A stretch of 64,000 bases of DNA from Pseudeuparius sepicola (lineage: Eukaryota > Arthropoda > Insecta > Coleoptera > Anthribidae). Made by a program: the position numbers and the translations under genes. Location of the stretch: contig OY987298.1 of the NCBI GenBank assembly GCA_963920635.1, forward strand, positions 81,911,454 to 81,975,453. Reading direction: 5' to 3'. Positions 46,500 to 56,805 of this stretch are shown here, piece after piece (positions within the stretch are counted from its first letter, which is position 1; each line of letters starts with the position of its first letter). The notes beneath the pieces are model-generated. The model saw nothing but the letters and a program-made list of their open reading frames with translations, was not told the origin of the DNA and made no database searches.

Positions 46500-46864
46500 G
46501 AACATTCGTGTTGACCGTTATGAATCTCGGGAGCTTGTCTACAGACACGGCCTTGTAGTAGATAACCCTTGTCAGCGTTTCCGACCCAGCGTTGCCGGAT
46601 AACACGATGTGCATGTAGTTTTCATTACTTTTAATAATTTCAAATAATTGAACAGGATTTTGTTGGGTAAATATGAAAACGCTGCCAACATAAATTTCGA
46701 ATAAAAAGATATGTTCTTCGGTCGTAGGCCATAGATTGCTTGTTGTTGTTCGAAAACCAGACCCGACGACGACGTAGAGATTCACCAAGAACGTGCCCGA
46801 ATAAGGAAGAAAATTCCTCGAGTAAGTATAACACATTGTTTATAAAAGCTGTGCATTTTGACAT
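46500..46864 (-). pseudogene. Broken ORF of unknown function in outer Maverick
   Basis: On the minus strand a start at 46864 (MSKCTAFINNVLYLLEEF...) is followed by Arg-rich sequence. Near 46700-46720 the coding-like composition moves to another frame (EIYVGSVFIFTQQNPVQL, then NENYMHIVLSGNAGSETL) and fades into a GA repeat at about 46480-46498. This looks like one gene with a single frameshift. I do not recognise it; by position it could be a Maverick accessory or structural gene. Confidence 0.4.
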
Positions 46865-47036
46865 TTGTAAGTCATATACGAAAATTTAATTTACTTAAGT
46901 CATACCAACGTACTGATTGAATTTTTTGTTGCAGATTACACCATTGATCACCGGACGGGCGGACAGACGGACGGACTCCTGCTATTGACGTTGCTGCTTA
47001 TTTTTTTCTTGCGACTTGAACGAAAACATCTAAACC

Positions 47037-47090
47037 GTAAGTAAAAAAACCTCTTTTGCTATTTGTGTATTAAGTATAAATTAATTTCAG
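47037..47090 (+). other. Predicted 5' UTR intron of the 100-aa gene
   Basis: gtaagtaaaaaaacc...ttaatttcag, 54 bp, ending four bases before the ATG; typical of short insect introns. Confidence 0.6.
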
Positions 47091-47094
47091 AAAA

Positions 47095-47397
47095 ATGGAT
47101 CTAAACAAAATCAACTCACGTTCTCTGTTACAAACACAACAGGTTGTTAAACTGAATCAGCTACCCAAAGACACAGCGTTTCAAATTTTTGGTGTTAAAA
47201 TGGTCAAAGGGAAATTTGGAGAAACTGTAATGCTGCAGCTCGAGGAGTGTGTCGTGTTCCTACCATATCGAATGACCGAAGACTTCAAACCGCATCTGAG
47301 TGAGTTGGAATCAGAGAAATTTTCGATAATCTACAGTGGTGAACAAGATCTGGGGAAGAGTAATCCAGCGACTAAATTTGAAATTATGAAAAAATAG
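47095..47397 (+). CDS. 100-aa Maverick protein of unknown function with a 5' UTR intron
   Basis: 100 codons with a plain ATG four bases after a splice acceptor (TTTCAG at 47085-47090). The 54-bp intron (47037-47090; GTAAGT...CAG) lies in the 5' UTR and is preceded by a likely acceptor at about 46930-46935 (tgttgcag). The protein is compact and mixed alpha/beta in look (VKLNQLPKDTAFQIFGVKMV, FGETVMLQLEECVVFLPYRM). Small proteins with a central ..KFG.TV.L.LE..VVFLP.R pattern seem to recur in insect Maverick contexts, as far as I recall. A nucleic-acid-binding beta fold is a guess. The frame is intact, unlike polB. Confidence 0.65.
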   Translation: MDLNKINSRSLLQTQQVVKLNQLPKDTAFQIFGVKMVKGKFGETVMLQLEECVVFLPYRMTEDFKPHLSELESEKFSIIYSGEQDLGKSNPATKFEIMKK

Positions 47398-47680
47398 CAA
47401 AAATAAAAAAAAATGCTCTCTCCCAACTAAATTGCTATTTTCAAATAGCAAAAATTGTAAAATAATTACTTTTTATCTGTATGATTTAGATAAGGAATAA
47501 ACCCTTTAAAGCATAGTAGTGTATTTAAGTAATGGTATTTAAGTAATGGTAATTAAAAATGACCACCACAGTTTTTGAATTTCTAGTCCTGACTACCTGA
47601 ATAGCTTGTCAAACGATTTTAATTACAAACTAAAAAAAATCAAATTCAATAAAAACCCCAATTACGAGATAATTATACTT

Positions 47681-47778
47681 CGTCCAGATAGCGTAATCGA
47701 AACCCAATTATTTCATTTAAATTGGCTGGCTTCCCAGTTTGACGCACGCTTTGACGTTTCGACGCACGCTTTGACGCA
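47681..47778. repeat. Left copy of a 98-bp inverted repeat flanking the hemopexin-like gene
   Basis: Matches 48679-48776 inverted with a few differences; contains catttaaattggctggcttc and the first gacgcacgctttgacg units. The two copies enclose the hemopexin-like ORF and the array at 47740-47990. Confidence 0.85.
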
Positions 47779-47990
47779 CGCTTTGACGTTTTGACGCACG
47801 TTTTGACGTTTCGACGCACGCTTTGACGCACGGATTGACGTTTTGACGCACGCTTTGACGCACGCTTTGACGCACGCTTTGACGTTTGACGCACGTTTTG
47901 ACGTTTTGACGCACACTTTGACGCACGGATTGACGTTTTGACGGACGTTTTGACGGACGGTTTCACGTTTTGACGGATGCTGCTTTGACA
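47740..47990. repeat. Tandem array of gacgcacgctttgacg-type units
   Basis: About twenty short units of 8-13 bp in the pattern gacgcacgctttgacgtttt. All minus-strand frames stay open as Lys/Arg/Ser/Val-rich repeats, which is an artefact of the unit. Two or three units occur inverted at 48679-48712. Confidence 0.9.
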
Positions 47991-48027
47991 TGTAAGCGCA
48001 TTTGTTTGAATTGTTTCGTTTAAGTAT

Positions 48028-48596
48028 TTATTTCTTTATCGAGTTTCCAGCCAGAATTTTTTGCAATACGCTTTTCAGCTGTTCGTAGAGCGGTATGTTA
48101 GGGCAATTAATTCCAAACAGATCGAGTGATAATTTATCGCTAGCATGTAATGAATTTGTAAATTCGCTATATTCGAAATATCTACCATTTTGAAAAAAAA
48201 ATACATCATTCCATTAGTGTAACGAAATAAACACGAAATATGAAGGAATGCCTCGAAAATTTTCGATATATACCCCAGTGACTTTTTGCGTAGACCATCA
48301 TCGAGCTCGATGTACATGTTCTCAGATAAAAACAAAAATGTTTTCCCTGTATATGTAACCGCGGATGCCATAACTTTAAGAGACGGATCGTTTATGCCAA
48401 AGTAATTCAAATCACCCCGATTTTTCACCGTTAAACTTGGATACATTATAACATAAACCTGATTTTCGATAATTAATACGATATCCTCGTTTGCTCTCTG
48501 AAATACAGCTGTAATTTCGTTAAATTTCGGTATAGCATGGAAAATATAATTCATATCAATTTGTTGTGCTGTAAAATTTTTCGTTTCTAGATCCAT
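48028..48596 (-). pseudogene. Hemopexin-repeat protein of outer Maverick (frameshifted)
   Basis: From ATG 48596 the frame encodes hemopexin-like blades: FNEITAVFQRANEDIVLII, then ASAVTYTGKTFLFLSENMYI, then LGYISKIFEAFLHISCLF with a following NGMMYFFF. The recurring pattern (A.F...G..Y.F..+.Y...D......GY...I...F) is that of hemopexin repeats, which build a four-bladed propeller in matrix metalloproteinases and hemopexin. At a run of nine A (48195-48203) the frame is lost, and the matching rest (NGRYFEYSE, then LFGINCPNI) continues in another frame to a stop at 48028. No protease domain or signal peptide is visible. The gene lies between inverted repeats (47681-47778 and 48679-48776), like a captured cassette. 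Confidence 0.6.
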
Positions 48597-48678
48597 AACC
48601 CAGGCTCACTTTTCGTGGAAAATGTACAAGTAGTTTTTTAGTGTTAGGAATTTTAACTTTGACACATCTACATTACAC

Positions 48679-48776
48679 GACGTCAAAGCGTGCGTCGAAA
48701 CGTCAAAGCGTGCATCAAACTGGGAAGCCAGCCAATTTAAATGAAATAATTTGGTTTTGATTACGTCATCTGGACG
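48679..48776. repeat. Right copy of the 98-bp inverted repeat
   Basis: Pairs with 47681-47778. Confidence 0.85.
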
Positions 48777-49382
48777 GTTTCAATTTTTTCGAATTTTACA
48801 ACTGATGGACGAATTTTTTAAGTATAATGTTAGCGTACTACACCTACGAACATTTTCAATTTGAAATTAAGAACGATGATCGGCTTGGACGGATTGAAAT
48901 TCGTTCTTACAAAAAATATTTCTCAATTTTTTGTCGTATCTGATGTTTCAGAACTGCTTAGAATTGACAAAATTATTTCGCTAAAAATTATTATAGTTAA
49001 CATTTAAAATTGCCGAATTTTACGATAATTTTTTGGATAGAATTAATGAACTTTTAATGAAATGTAATTACGTCTTAAGTCCTGTGGCTCTTATTTTAGA
49101 AATATGTAGTGTACCGTTCACATTAGAGACGTACTGTATATTTGAACTTTTGCATTTTAGCAGAGATAAAATGATGTCTGATTTGTATGACAGAAGATTT
49201 TATTAGAAATAAAACAATGAATAAAAATTAGTTGTTTTTTTTATTTATTTTCCCCAGGACCTAATGACATAGGTCACACCAGATTATATAATTGTACAAG
49301 GTATTAAACACTATTTTTATCACAGTAAATGGTAAAGTTTACAAAAAAATGAATACAAACGAAATAGGCGGATGTAGAAACT
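48777..49382. other. Spacer between hemopexin-like gene and polB; no gene
   Basis: AT-rich, no ORF of note; probably holds the 3' UTR of polB. Confidence 0.5.
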
Positions 49383-52300
49383 CTAGTCACGTTTGAGACG
49401 TTTATTGTAACCGTAGGGAATGGAATCGTAGTCTTCAATTCGTCGTCTCTTACGAAAAGTAACTCGAAATATTTTCCTTTCCTCTACGGTTACGACTTCG
49501 TGTTCTTTCCTCCGCCGAATGTTCTGGCTTGTGACGTAGACGGGGGGCTCCTCCGTCAGGATCATGTCCCTCAGCCTGGTGAAATTGACAAGATTGGAGG
49601 AGTCGTAGGTGATGCGAATACCTGAAACAAATAAATCATTTTGTAAATTTTGTTTAATTAACTCATTGTTGTTACCTTTTGCCTTGCACACCTCATGGAC
49701 TTTGCCGGTGGACGGGGTGTAGGCTAGATAGGCGTAGAGTTTGGAGCCGCCAGATGTAAATTCTGTAATGTACGTGCCTGGGCCATAGCACTCGAGCTCA
49801 TCCGTCATTTCGCCGAGGCCACTGCCCGTGGGAACCTCCCAGTCTCCAGGTCTAGACACATATATTACGCTATCAGTGTCGTAATACAACACCCTCTCTC
49901 CTAGCTTCTCCAGGTAACTGAAGAGCTTAAGGCGCGCCTGAGTCGTCGTATAGGCCGCCAGAGCCACATTTACAGTAGAGAGAGGGTCGTAAGTCTCCTT
50001 CTTGTATTCCCAATTTACGATTAAGGTGTTCTCGTTTATTGGGATGGCGGTGTTTACATCTATACCCGGGTTCGTTAGCATTGCGAAAAATTCTTCGGGT
50101 TTATTGATTATCGATGTTTTCGCTTGATTCTCCCGCTGCCCAAATTTACCCCAAAAACTGTTGAGAATGAGTTTGGCTAGAGATCTGAGTCCTGGATTAC
50201 TAACAATTTTCGAAAATTCCAGCTGAATGCCTTCGCTCTCGAAAAAGTTCTCTATGTACGCATTCTTCTCTTCTTGTGTGGCACAGTTGGAGACCAATCT
50301 GACGCCTCCTGTTTGGTCTTGATGAATTTATTCATCATTTCAGCAAACAAACCACCAGTTTTGCTTGCTTTATCATACTGTGAGATGTCGTATTTCCAAA
50401 CTTCATAAATTTCTAACAGTTTGTAACCCTTTTCCAACGCTTTTGTTACCTCGTCTATGACCCAAGTGCCCAACAACGCTCTCTGGCATTCCGTATGTCG
50501 ACATTCTGCTTCGTTTTGCTCTTCCGCGCATGACCGACACAAAGTAAACATTAGCTTGGAATTCATTTTCTGAGGTAACATCGGGTGGTAGAGGTCTTGG
50601 GGCGGGAGAATCTTACATTTAATCATGCCGTCTGTCTTCGTTAAATCCAGTTTATGACATTTCTCGTGGCCTACATGTACCGTGTGGTGGCCTACCGGAA
50701 ATTTCCCATATTTGCATACCCACGGGTACAGAGAGCAAACGTCGACGTATTTAATTTTTTCGCCGGGTTTTACTTTGTAGTAGAGCTTGGCGGCGCCCGT
50801 TCTTCCACCGTAAAACGCATCTCTAGGGTTTAGTGGTGTTTTCTGGAGTAGGGGGTGATTTTGCAGAGTATTTTCTAGATCGGGGGTCAGTTCTCTGCGG
50901 AATTCACACTCCCATTTTTCCAAAACTTCATACCCTAGGCTGCGGAGACGTTCGGTTTTAGCTATTGTGGCCTCGTATCTGTAGTGCATTGTGTCCGTCG
51001 GGTCTTCGTGCGTCGGCTGATTTCTGCCGGACTTTATGCATTCGGGACAACCGTGGAAATAACACCCGTGGAACTCGAAAACTTGGTTAGTTGCCTCGCA
51101 ATAACCGTCGACTTTTACACCAGATAAAGTAATTTCTCTACCTTTGGCAGCGTGCATTATCTCTATATCTCTACCATTTTCCTCGTTAATTAGCCACATT
51201 ATCGCAATTTTGGATTGATTGTCGCGCCATCTGTATCCGTTTTTGGGTATTATTCCGATAGTATTGGATTTTAGGAAATATTTTATTACAGGCCGAGGGT
51301 ATTGTGCAGGCTTCCGTGAAAGGGCACACGTTTCCAACTTCCATCAATTGGGCTCGAAATATAAGACAGGCCTGGGTCAAAATTTGCACGTCGGAGATAC
51401 AATAATCCATGATTTCTTTTTGAAAATCAAACTGATCGTCTTTGTTATCGTTATACCAAATCAAAAATTTATCTCTGTCCTCAGGTTTCATGGTGTCAGG
51501 GCTGACTGTAGAATTCTACGGGCGGTATGGGTCCCACGTAATTTTGATTTTCGGTGGTGTTGAACAGATGTGGAAAGTACCCTTTTTTAAGCTCTGTGAC
51601 ACCGAAAGCTTTTGGTAGTTTGGATAAGGCCATTGGAAAATAATTGATAGAGTCTAAAAATGTAGCATTGCCAGTCTTCATGGAAATTAATTTTGTTCCA
51701 CGGGTAATTAGCTCGGGTGTCAGGTCTGTCTGTGTAAGGATATGATTCAGAATGAATTGGTGGTCGAAGGCTTGGCCGTTATGGGCAATAACAACGACAT
51801 TCTTGAATATTTTCCTTATCTCCAAAATATGTCTCAAAAACGACTGCACAACATTTTCTCGAATAAATTGCTGTCTTACACCACATTTTTGACAAAAATA
51901 TAGATCTTTCTCACCTATACAGTAAGAGCAACGTTGGGCAAAAACGCAGAGGTTTGGATCGTGCAGTTTTTGGTTCTCAACTATAATTTTGTCCTGCATC
52001 GTTTCCAAATCATAAAATATAAACAGGAGATTATCAGTTTTTGGCTTTCCTGTGTCCACCTGCATGTAACATAAATGATCGCCAGGCATGTGTTTCTGGC
52101 AGATCTTACAGTAAATTTCGCCACAGGTATGTTGGCGATTTTTCTTCATGGTTTTCAAGCAATTGTTGCAGCGCCTTATTTCATCGCAAACCGATCCCCT
52201 CTTTCCTTGAACCTTTCTATGGTGATCAAGACAGGTTTTGCTTCTAAAGATCCTGTTGCAGTCCTGGCAGTGAATTTTGTTTTCCAAAATACAAGGTGGA

Positions 52301-53260
52301 GTCTGTTGACAGGCAAAACATGTACCCCCACAACGGTGATTGTTTTTATGGTCATATGGTATGTTGCATGTCTCACAAAAGTAATTGCACACAAAGGCAG
52401 CCGTTAGTGACGTAATAATATTATAGTGGCCCTCATGGTGTAGCAAGTTTAGATTTTTTGTACCCTCTGTGCCTTTGAAAATTTGATCCCTTCCTTTCGT
52501 GCCATACTTATACACTACAATGTTATAACCATTCAAATGACGTTGGAACTGTTGTAATTCCGGAATTCCCGCCCCCTCTTCGAGAATTTCGGTATCGGCA
52601 TCCTCCATTAATTTTTTCGCCCTCTGGGTCTGGATTTTACCTATGTCTCTACGAACTTTTCTGTATTCTGGGTCTTTCTCAACGTGTGCTATGGCCACAA
52701 CCAGTGCGCGGGGCAAACACAAATTATCTTTGTTGTTGATTGCAACAATCCCTTTTCGCATACCACATTCTTCGGTAAAGCTGTTGTACTTCGCTCCTCG
52801 GCCTTTTCCAGTGGGCAGCTGGATTGAGGTGACACCCAGTACAAAGGTGTCGGTGTCCAGAGCCTCCCCGTTGCTCTGGAAAATGCTCGAGAGAACGCGC
52901 CACACATCTTCCACGGTAACCTGTAAAAATAGTTTTTAATTTCTGGGCGAGATCAATTTTATTACTATCATTAACTAAATAATTTTCAGATTGAAAAAAA
53001 CTTACTTTTGAAGCCTTTCTGAACGACATCCAGCTTTCACCTTTTTGAAAGGCCGGGCTACTAAACGTAAACGCCACCCTATCGGTCGGTAGCAGATCCT
53101 GGGAGGCGTGCAAGATAGCGTCCTTAATAGCCGTTTTGGCCCAATCGCTCGGGTCCTTGTTCTCTGGAACCGCCTTAATTTTGAAATTAAGTCGACGTCC
53201 CACAAGGTTATAACGCCTGACCCTCTGTATGTAGTCCTGTACGATTTCGAACTTATCCAT
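49383..53260 (-). pseudogene. polB: Protein-primed DNA polymerase B of outer Maverick (spliced, frameshifted)
   Basis: ATG at 53260; exon 1 ends at 53006. An 85-bp intron (52921-53005, GTAAGT...ACAG) keeps phase 0, and exon 2 begins at 52920. An N-terminal segment with DNLCLPRAL and EGHYNIITS resembles an OTU-like fold, followed by Cys-pair zinc motifs. Exonuclease: FYDLETMQD, NGQAFDHQFIL and YCISDVQIL. Polymerase: motif A DVCSLYPWV, motif B KLILNSFWGKFGQ, motif C YYDTDSVIYV. A 54-bp in-frame segment with GT..AG ends (49622-49675) is probably a second intron, since it splits a conserved KGI. Frame breaks near 51495, 51270 and 50285 divide exon 2, so no full protein can be made from this copy. 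About 1,250 residues in total, normal for Polinton PolB. It replicates the element from the TIR ends using a terminal protein. Confidence 0.93.
52921..53005 (-). other. polB intron 1
   Basis: 85 bp, donor caaaa|gtaag and acceptor ttttacag on the minus strand; removal joins two in-phase coding blocks. Confidence 0.8.
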
Positions 53261-54039
53261 CTCTATAAAAACGTGATTTTTTAAAAATGTTCAATGAGCG
53301 AAAATTAGAAAAAAATTACCTCTTATTGGGGGTGATTAATTTCAGCTAGAAATGCATGCTTCTTTGGACTAGTAGTGTGCGTAAAACTAGAAAATAAAAA
53401 ATTATTACTTAAGTAAATTTAGTTGTAATGTGTTAATCAGCTTTAGTTTTTTAAATGACCTAAAGAAATTTCCATGGTTTTTTTATTAACACTGCATAAC
53501 GACTACGTTTAAAATAAAAACTTACTTTTGTAAAAATTCCTGGGCGTGGAAACACAAAACAAAATTGTTCTAAAATTCACTCTTTGGTACCTTAAAATTC
53601 ACTTGTTGTAAAACAGATGGCAGAGACTGAGACTGGTCGAGACAACTTCGGCAGCTGTTGACGAGTAAGTGACGATGTTTTCGTAAACAGCCTATTTATA
53701 CAAAAATCAACGAGATAACACCAACGGTTTTCCCGTTATTATTTCAAGATATTGCGCAATTTGTTATTTTATTAGCAAGTGACGGAGAATTCCAGTAAAA
53801 ACGACGTACGTCCGTTTGATAAGAAATTTCTGTTATTCATACAAGATAACACCAACGGTTTTTCCGTTATTATTTCAATATATTGCGCAATTGGTTATTT
53901 TGTTAGCAAGTGACGGAGAATTCCAGTAAAAACAATGTTTTATTTTTTCTTGGTACACCCTGTACCTATACGAGTTTTGAGACACTCGGTACCTTTTGGA
54001 TTTATTTTTGTCACATCTTGACGTCAGAGATCATTATTT
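53261..54039. other. polB upstream region with 130-bp duplication
   Basis: Likely promoter and 5' UTR of polB, with further donor-like sites (for example near 53318 and 53520 on the minus strand). From 53714 to 53935 two copies of a segment starting gataacaccaacggttttcc lie 130 bp apart. From about 53936 the tandem units of the right TIR begin. Confidence 0.5.
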
Positions 54040-55786
54040 TTTATTGGTTCACTCTGTATTTTAGGTCATCCTGTATTCTTAAGTCTACGTCACCACGTGA
54101 TCAAATTAGGCCTTTTTGGCTTTGTTTCTGTCACACCTTGTACGTGAATCACCCTGTATACTTAGTTCCACAAGATCACGTGATCAAATTATTAAGACCT
54201 TTTCGCATTTTTGTCACATCTTAACGTCAGAGCGTTGCGATGAGAATTTTACGTCAGAAACTACGAGCTGAAATTAGGTCTTTTTGTCTTTGCTTTTTTT
54301 TCTGTCAAACCCTGCACATGAATTTTGGATCACCCTGTATACTTAGTTCTGAAATTAGGCCTTTTTTGGCTTTTTTTTGTCAAACCTTGTACATGAATTT
54401 TGTATCACCCTGTATACTTACTTATACGAGGTCACGTGATGAAATTAGGTCTTTTTGGCTTTGTTTCTGTGAGACCTTGTACATGAATTTTGAATCACCC
54501 TGTATTTATTCTTAGTCACGTGATGAAACTATTAACGTCCTTTTGGCATTGTTTTTGTTACAACCTGACGTCAGAGATATTTATTTTTCTTGGTACACCC
54601 TATACCTATACGAGTTTTGAATCACCCTGTATACTTAGTTCTACAAGGCCACGTGATGAAATTATTAACGTCTTTCGGCTTTGTTTCTTGTACATGAATT
54701 TTGAATCACCCTGTATTCATTATTAGTCACGTGATGAAACTATTAAGGCGCTTTTGAATTTTTTGTCACATGTTGACGTCACAGCGTTGCAATTTTTTCA
54801 AGATTTCAAAATTTGGCGCTATTCCAGGAATTGGCAACGTCGCATCCACGGAATTAATCAAGGATCCGACAACGTCGCGATGATCAAGAGATCCAAAGCA
54901 GCGATAAGAATTTTACGTTAGAGACCACGTGACTAGGCACGCGTCATGGGTTAGAGCGTTACGATTGGCCAGTTCTTCGTCACGTGATCAAATTATTAAG
55001 GCCCTTCTGGCATTGTTTCTTGTCACACCCTGACGTCAGAGAAATTATTTTTTTTGTTCTTGGTCCACCCTGTACCTATACGAGATTTGAGACACCCAGT
55101 ACTTATTCCTAATTCTGTGACGTCACCCAGATTCTAGTTTACACCGTTTTAAAGTAATTTTTCCGAGTGCGCCGATAGCCTAGTTGGTTGGCGCGTCGGA
55201 CTCATGAATCGACGGTCGTATGTTCGAACCCCGGCGAGGATTTTTTATTTTTCAGAATTTTGAATTTGGAATTTGGAATTCCAGGAAAAGGCAACGTCGC
55301 ATCCCAGGAAGGAATCGAGGATCCGGCAACGCCGCGACGACCGAGAGATCGAGAGGAGTGACAGGAATGTGACGTCAGAGGCCACGTGATGGAATTAACA
55401 CCCGATAAGAAATTTCCCACGGAGCGATAAGACAGCGGCGCGTGCCGTAATTAACACCTCTTATCAAAGCAATTAACACCCAAAGGTCACCAAGGTCAAA
55501 ACAATTAACACCTAACGGAGCGATAAGGCAGAGACACGTGTCGTTGACACACCTGTAATTAACACCTGAGGGCGCGTGCAGCTGATAACCCCCTCTTATC
55601 AAAACAATTAACACCCAAAGGTCACCAAGGTCATTGACACACCTGTAATTAACACCTGAGGGCGCGTGCCGCTGATGACCCCTTGACCCCAATTAACACC
55701 TCTGATCAGGGGTCACTTGACCTCGCTGATAACCCCTGACCCAGCTGATAAGAATTTTCCCAGTCCAAAGTAAGGCATTACCTACT
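54040..55786. repeat. Right terminal inverted repeat of outer Maverick
   Basis: Inverted partner of 16924-18503, with extra repeat units near 54100 and 55450. It ends ...aaggcattacctact, followed by CACTTT (55787-55792). Confidence 0.88.
55168..55240 (+). ncRNA. tRNA-like (Met-like, CAT) sequence in right TIR
   Basis: Same as 17371-17443 on the other strand: A box tagcctagttgg, loop ctcatga, B box gttcgaaccc. Stems are too weak for a functional tRNA. A pol III promoter in each TIR, transcribing inward from the left end and outward to the right end of the window in opposite orientations, is possible. Confidence 0.6.
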
Positions 55787-55792
55787 CACTTT
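55787..55792. repeat. Target site duplication (CACTTT), right of outer Maverick
   Basis: Pairs with 16918-16923. Confidence 0.9.
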
Positions 55793-56277
55793 TAGCATCG
55801 TGGGCTCTATTAAACTCAATATCCTTCAAATGGGTTAAATTTTATACCATTTTTCTCAAAGTATTTACTTTGTAACATGTTGACTGTGTTCCAAATTGTT
55901 TTAACGCTATATTCTTTACAGTTTTCACCATTTGCTTTCTTCATATTGAAGCCAAAATCACATAACATATTTCCCAGTTCAGTTAGCGTTGTCGTTGCCA
56001 ATAGTACGTAATTATTTTCTTCGCAAAAACTGTTAAATAAATATACTCCATACAGATTTTTCGCTTTTTCTAGTATTCTCGGCTTTTTTATTTTCAATTT
56101 CTGTATTATTTTTTCAATGCTTTCTCTGATCCAATGCTTAATAATAATGCAACATAATTTATAAGCTGCATATTTCAGAACACTGTAAAACACACCAATT
56201 TTAAGAAGCACGTGTTTGTATCGAACAGATTCGCGGTTGCTAAGCAACGAAGTGGTATTGCCGCTTTGGTTTTGCAC
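55787..56277 (-). pseudogene. 5' part of the split DUF3504/Crypton-like tyrosine recombinase gene
   Basis: Starts at ATG 56277. The N-terminal region has the layout of the SAM-like/core-binding part of these proteins: FNSFCEENNYVLLATTTLTE, then NGENCKEYSVKTIWNTVNML and KFNPFEGY. A frameshift near 55815 precedes the last codons (FNRAHDAKS in the shifted frame), which run directly into the CACTTT duplication. Across the Maverick the exon resumes in phase at 16923. Function in living copies: a tyrosine recombinase, either the transposase of a Crypton element or a domesticated relative. Dead here by insertion and frameshifts. Confidence 0.75.
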
Positions 56278-56468
56278 AAGTGCAATTATCGCTAGCAGAG
56301 GTATATGATTGGTTGGATTTTTATGGAAGGAGCTACCTTATTGGATGCAAGCAGTAAGAGGGAAATAATCGCTCAAATCATACTCCCTTAGTTAGGTCCT
56401 AATTACGCTAAACAATATTGTGGCAGCTAAAACTGATAACCCGATAACTTCTTCACATTACCAAATTT

Positions 56469-56469
56469 A

Positions 56470-56494
<25 letters not shown>
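56469..56494. repeat. (TAA)n tail of the LINE
   Basis: Eight to nine TAA units on the plus strand (TTA on the element strand) at the 3' end of the LINE. Confidence 0.85.
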
Positions 56495-56500
<6 letters not shown>

Positions 56501-56805
56501 TATTTCCTTCGATGTAAGCTCACAAACATATGGAAAACGTCAAATAGGGGCTGTATGTACATATACATCCATAAATCTAATACAAAAGTACAGGAGTAAT
56601 GTCAAAACAATAGACAGATTACACAGTGTATACAAACATAGTCTTACTTACAAATACAATAAAAAAGTTAAGAACATTTTAAAAGTATACATACATAACT
56701 ATTTTAAAAGTAATAATGTCAGACAATAGACAGATCATACAGGGTATAGATACATAATATTAATTACGACAAATAAAAAAAAGAGAAAGAAAATATAACA
56801 ACATT

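Larger units (their letters stand above)
16924..55786. mobile_element. Outer Maverick/Polinton element
   Basis: The ends AGTAGGTAATGCCTTACTTT (left) and its complement (right) carry 5'-AG termini and a 6-bp CACTTT duplication, and the interior encodes protein-primed DNA polymerase B, so the Maverick/Polinton assignment is firm. Total length is 38,863 bp; without the nested palindromic element (25,540 bp plus 6-bp TSD) it is about 13.3 kb, within or slightly below the usual Polinton range. Recognisable genes are polB, a hemopexin-like ORF, a 100-aa ORF and one broken ORF. Integrase, capsid, packaging ATPase and protease genes expected of a complete Polinton are not seen. It interrupts a tyrosine recombinase gene. 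Confidence 0.92.

Noticed and set aside
46470..46500. GA-repeat as a regulatory GAGA element array
   Set aside because: A single short (GA)n run inside a decayed ORF; nothing else supports a regulatory role.
47673..47991. Lys/Arg/Ser/Val-rich minus-strand proteins over 47.7-48.0 kb
   Set aside because: They are translations of the gacgcacgctttgacg array; three overlapping frames are all open, as expected for the repeat.
55168..55240. Functional tRNA-Met gene
   Set aside because: T stem and acceptor stem do not pair and the anticodon stem has a mismatch; only the promoter boxes and loop are tRNA-like.
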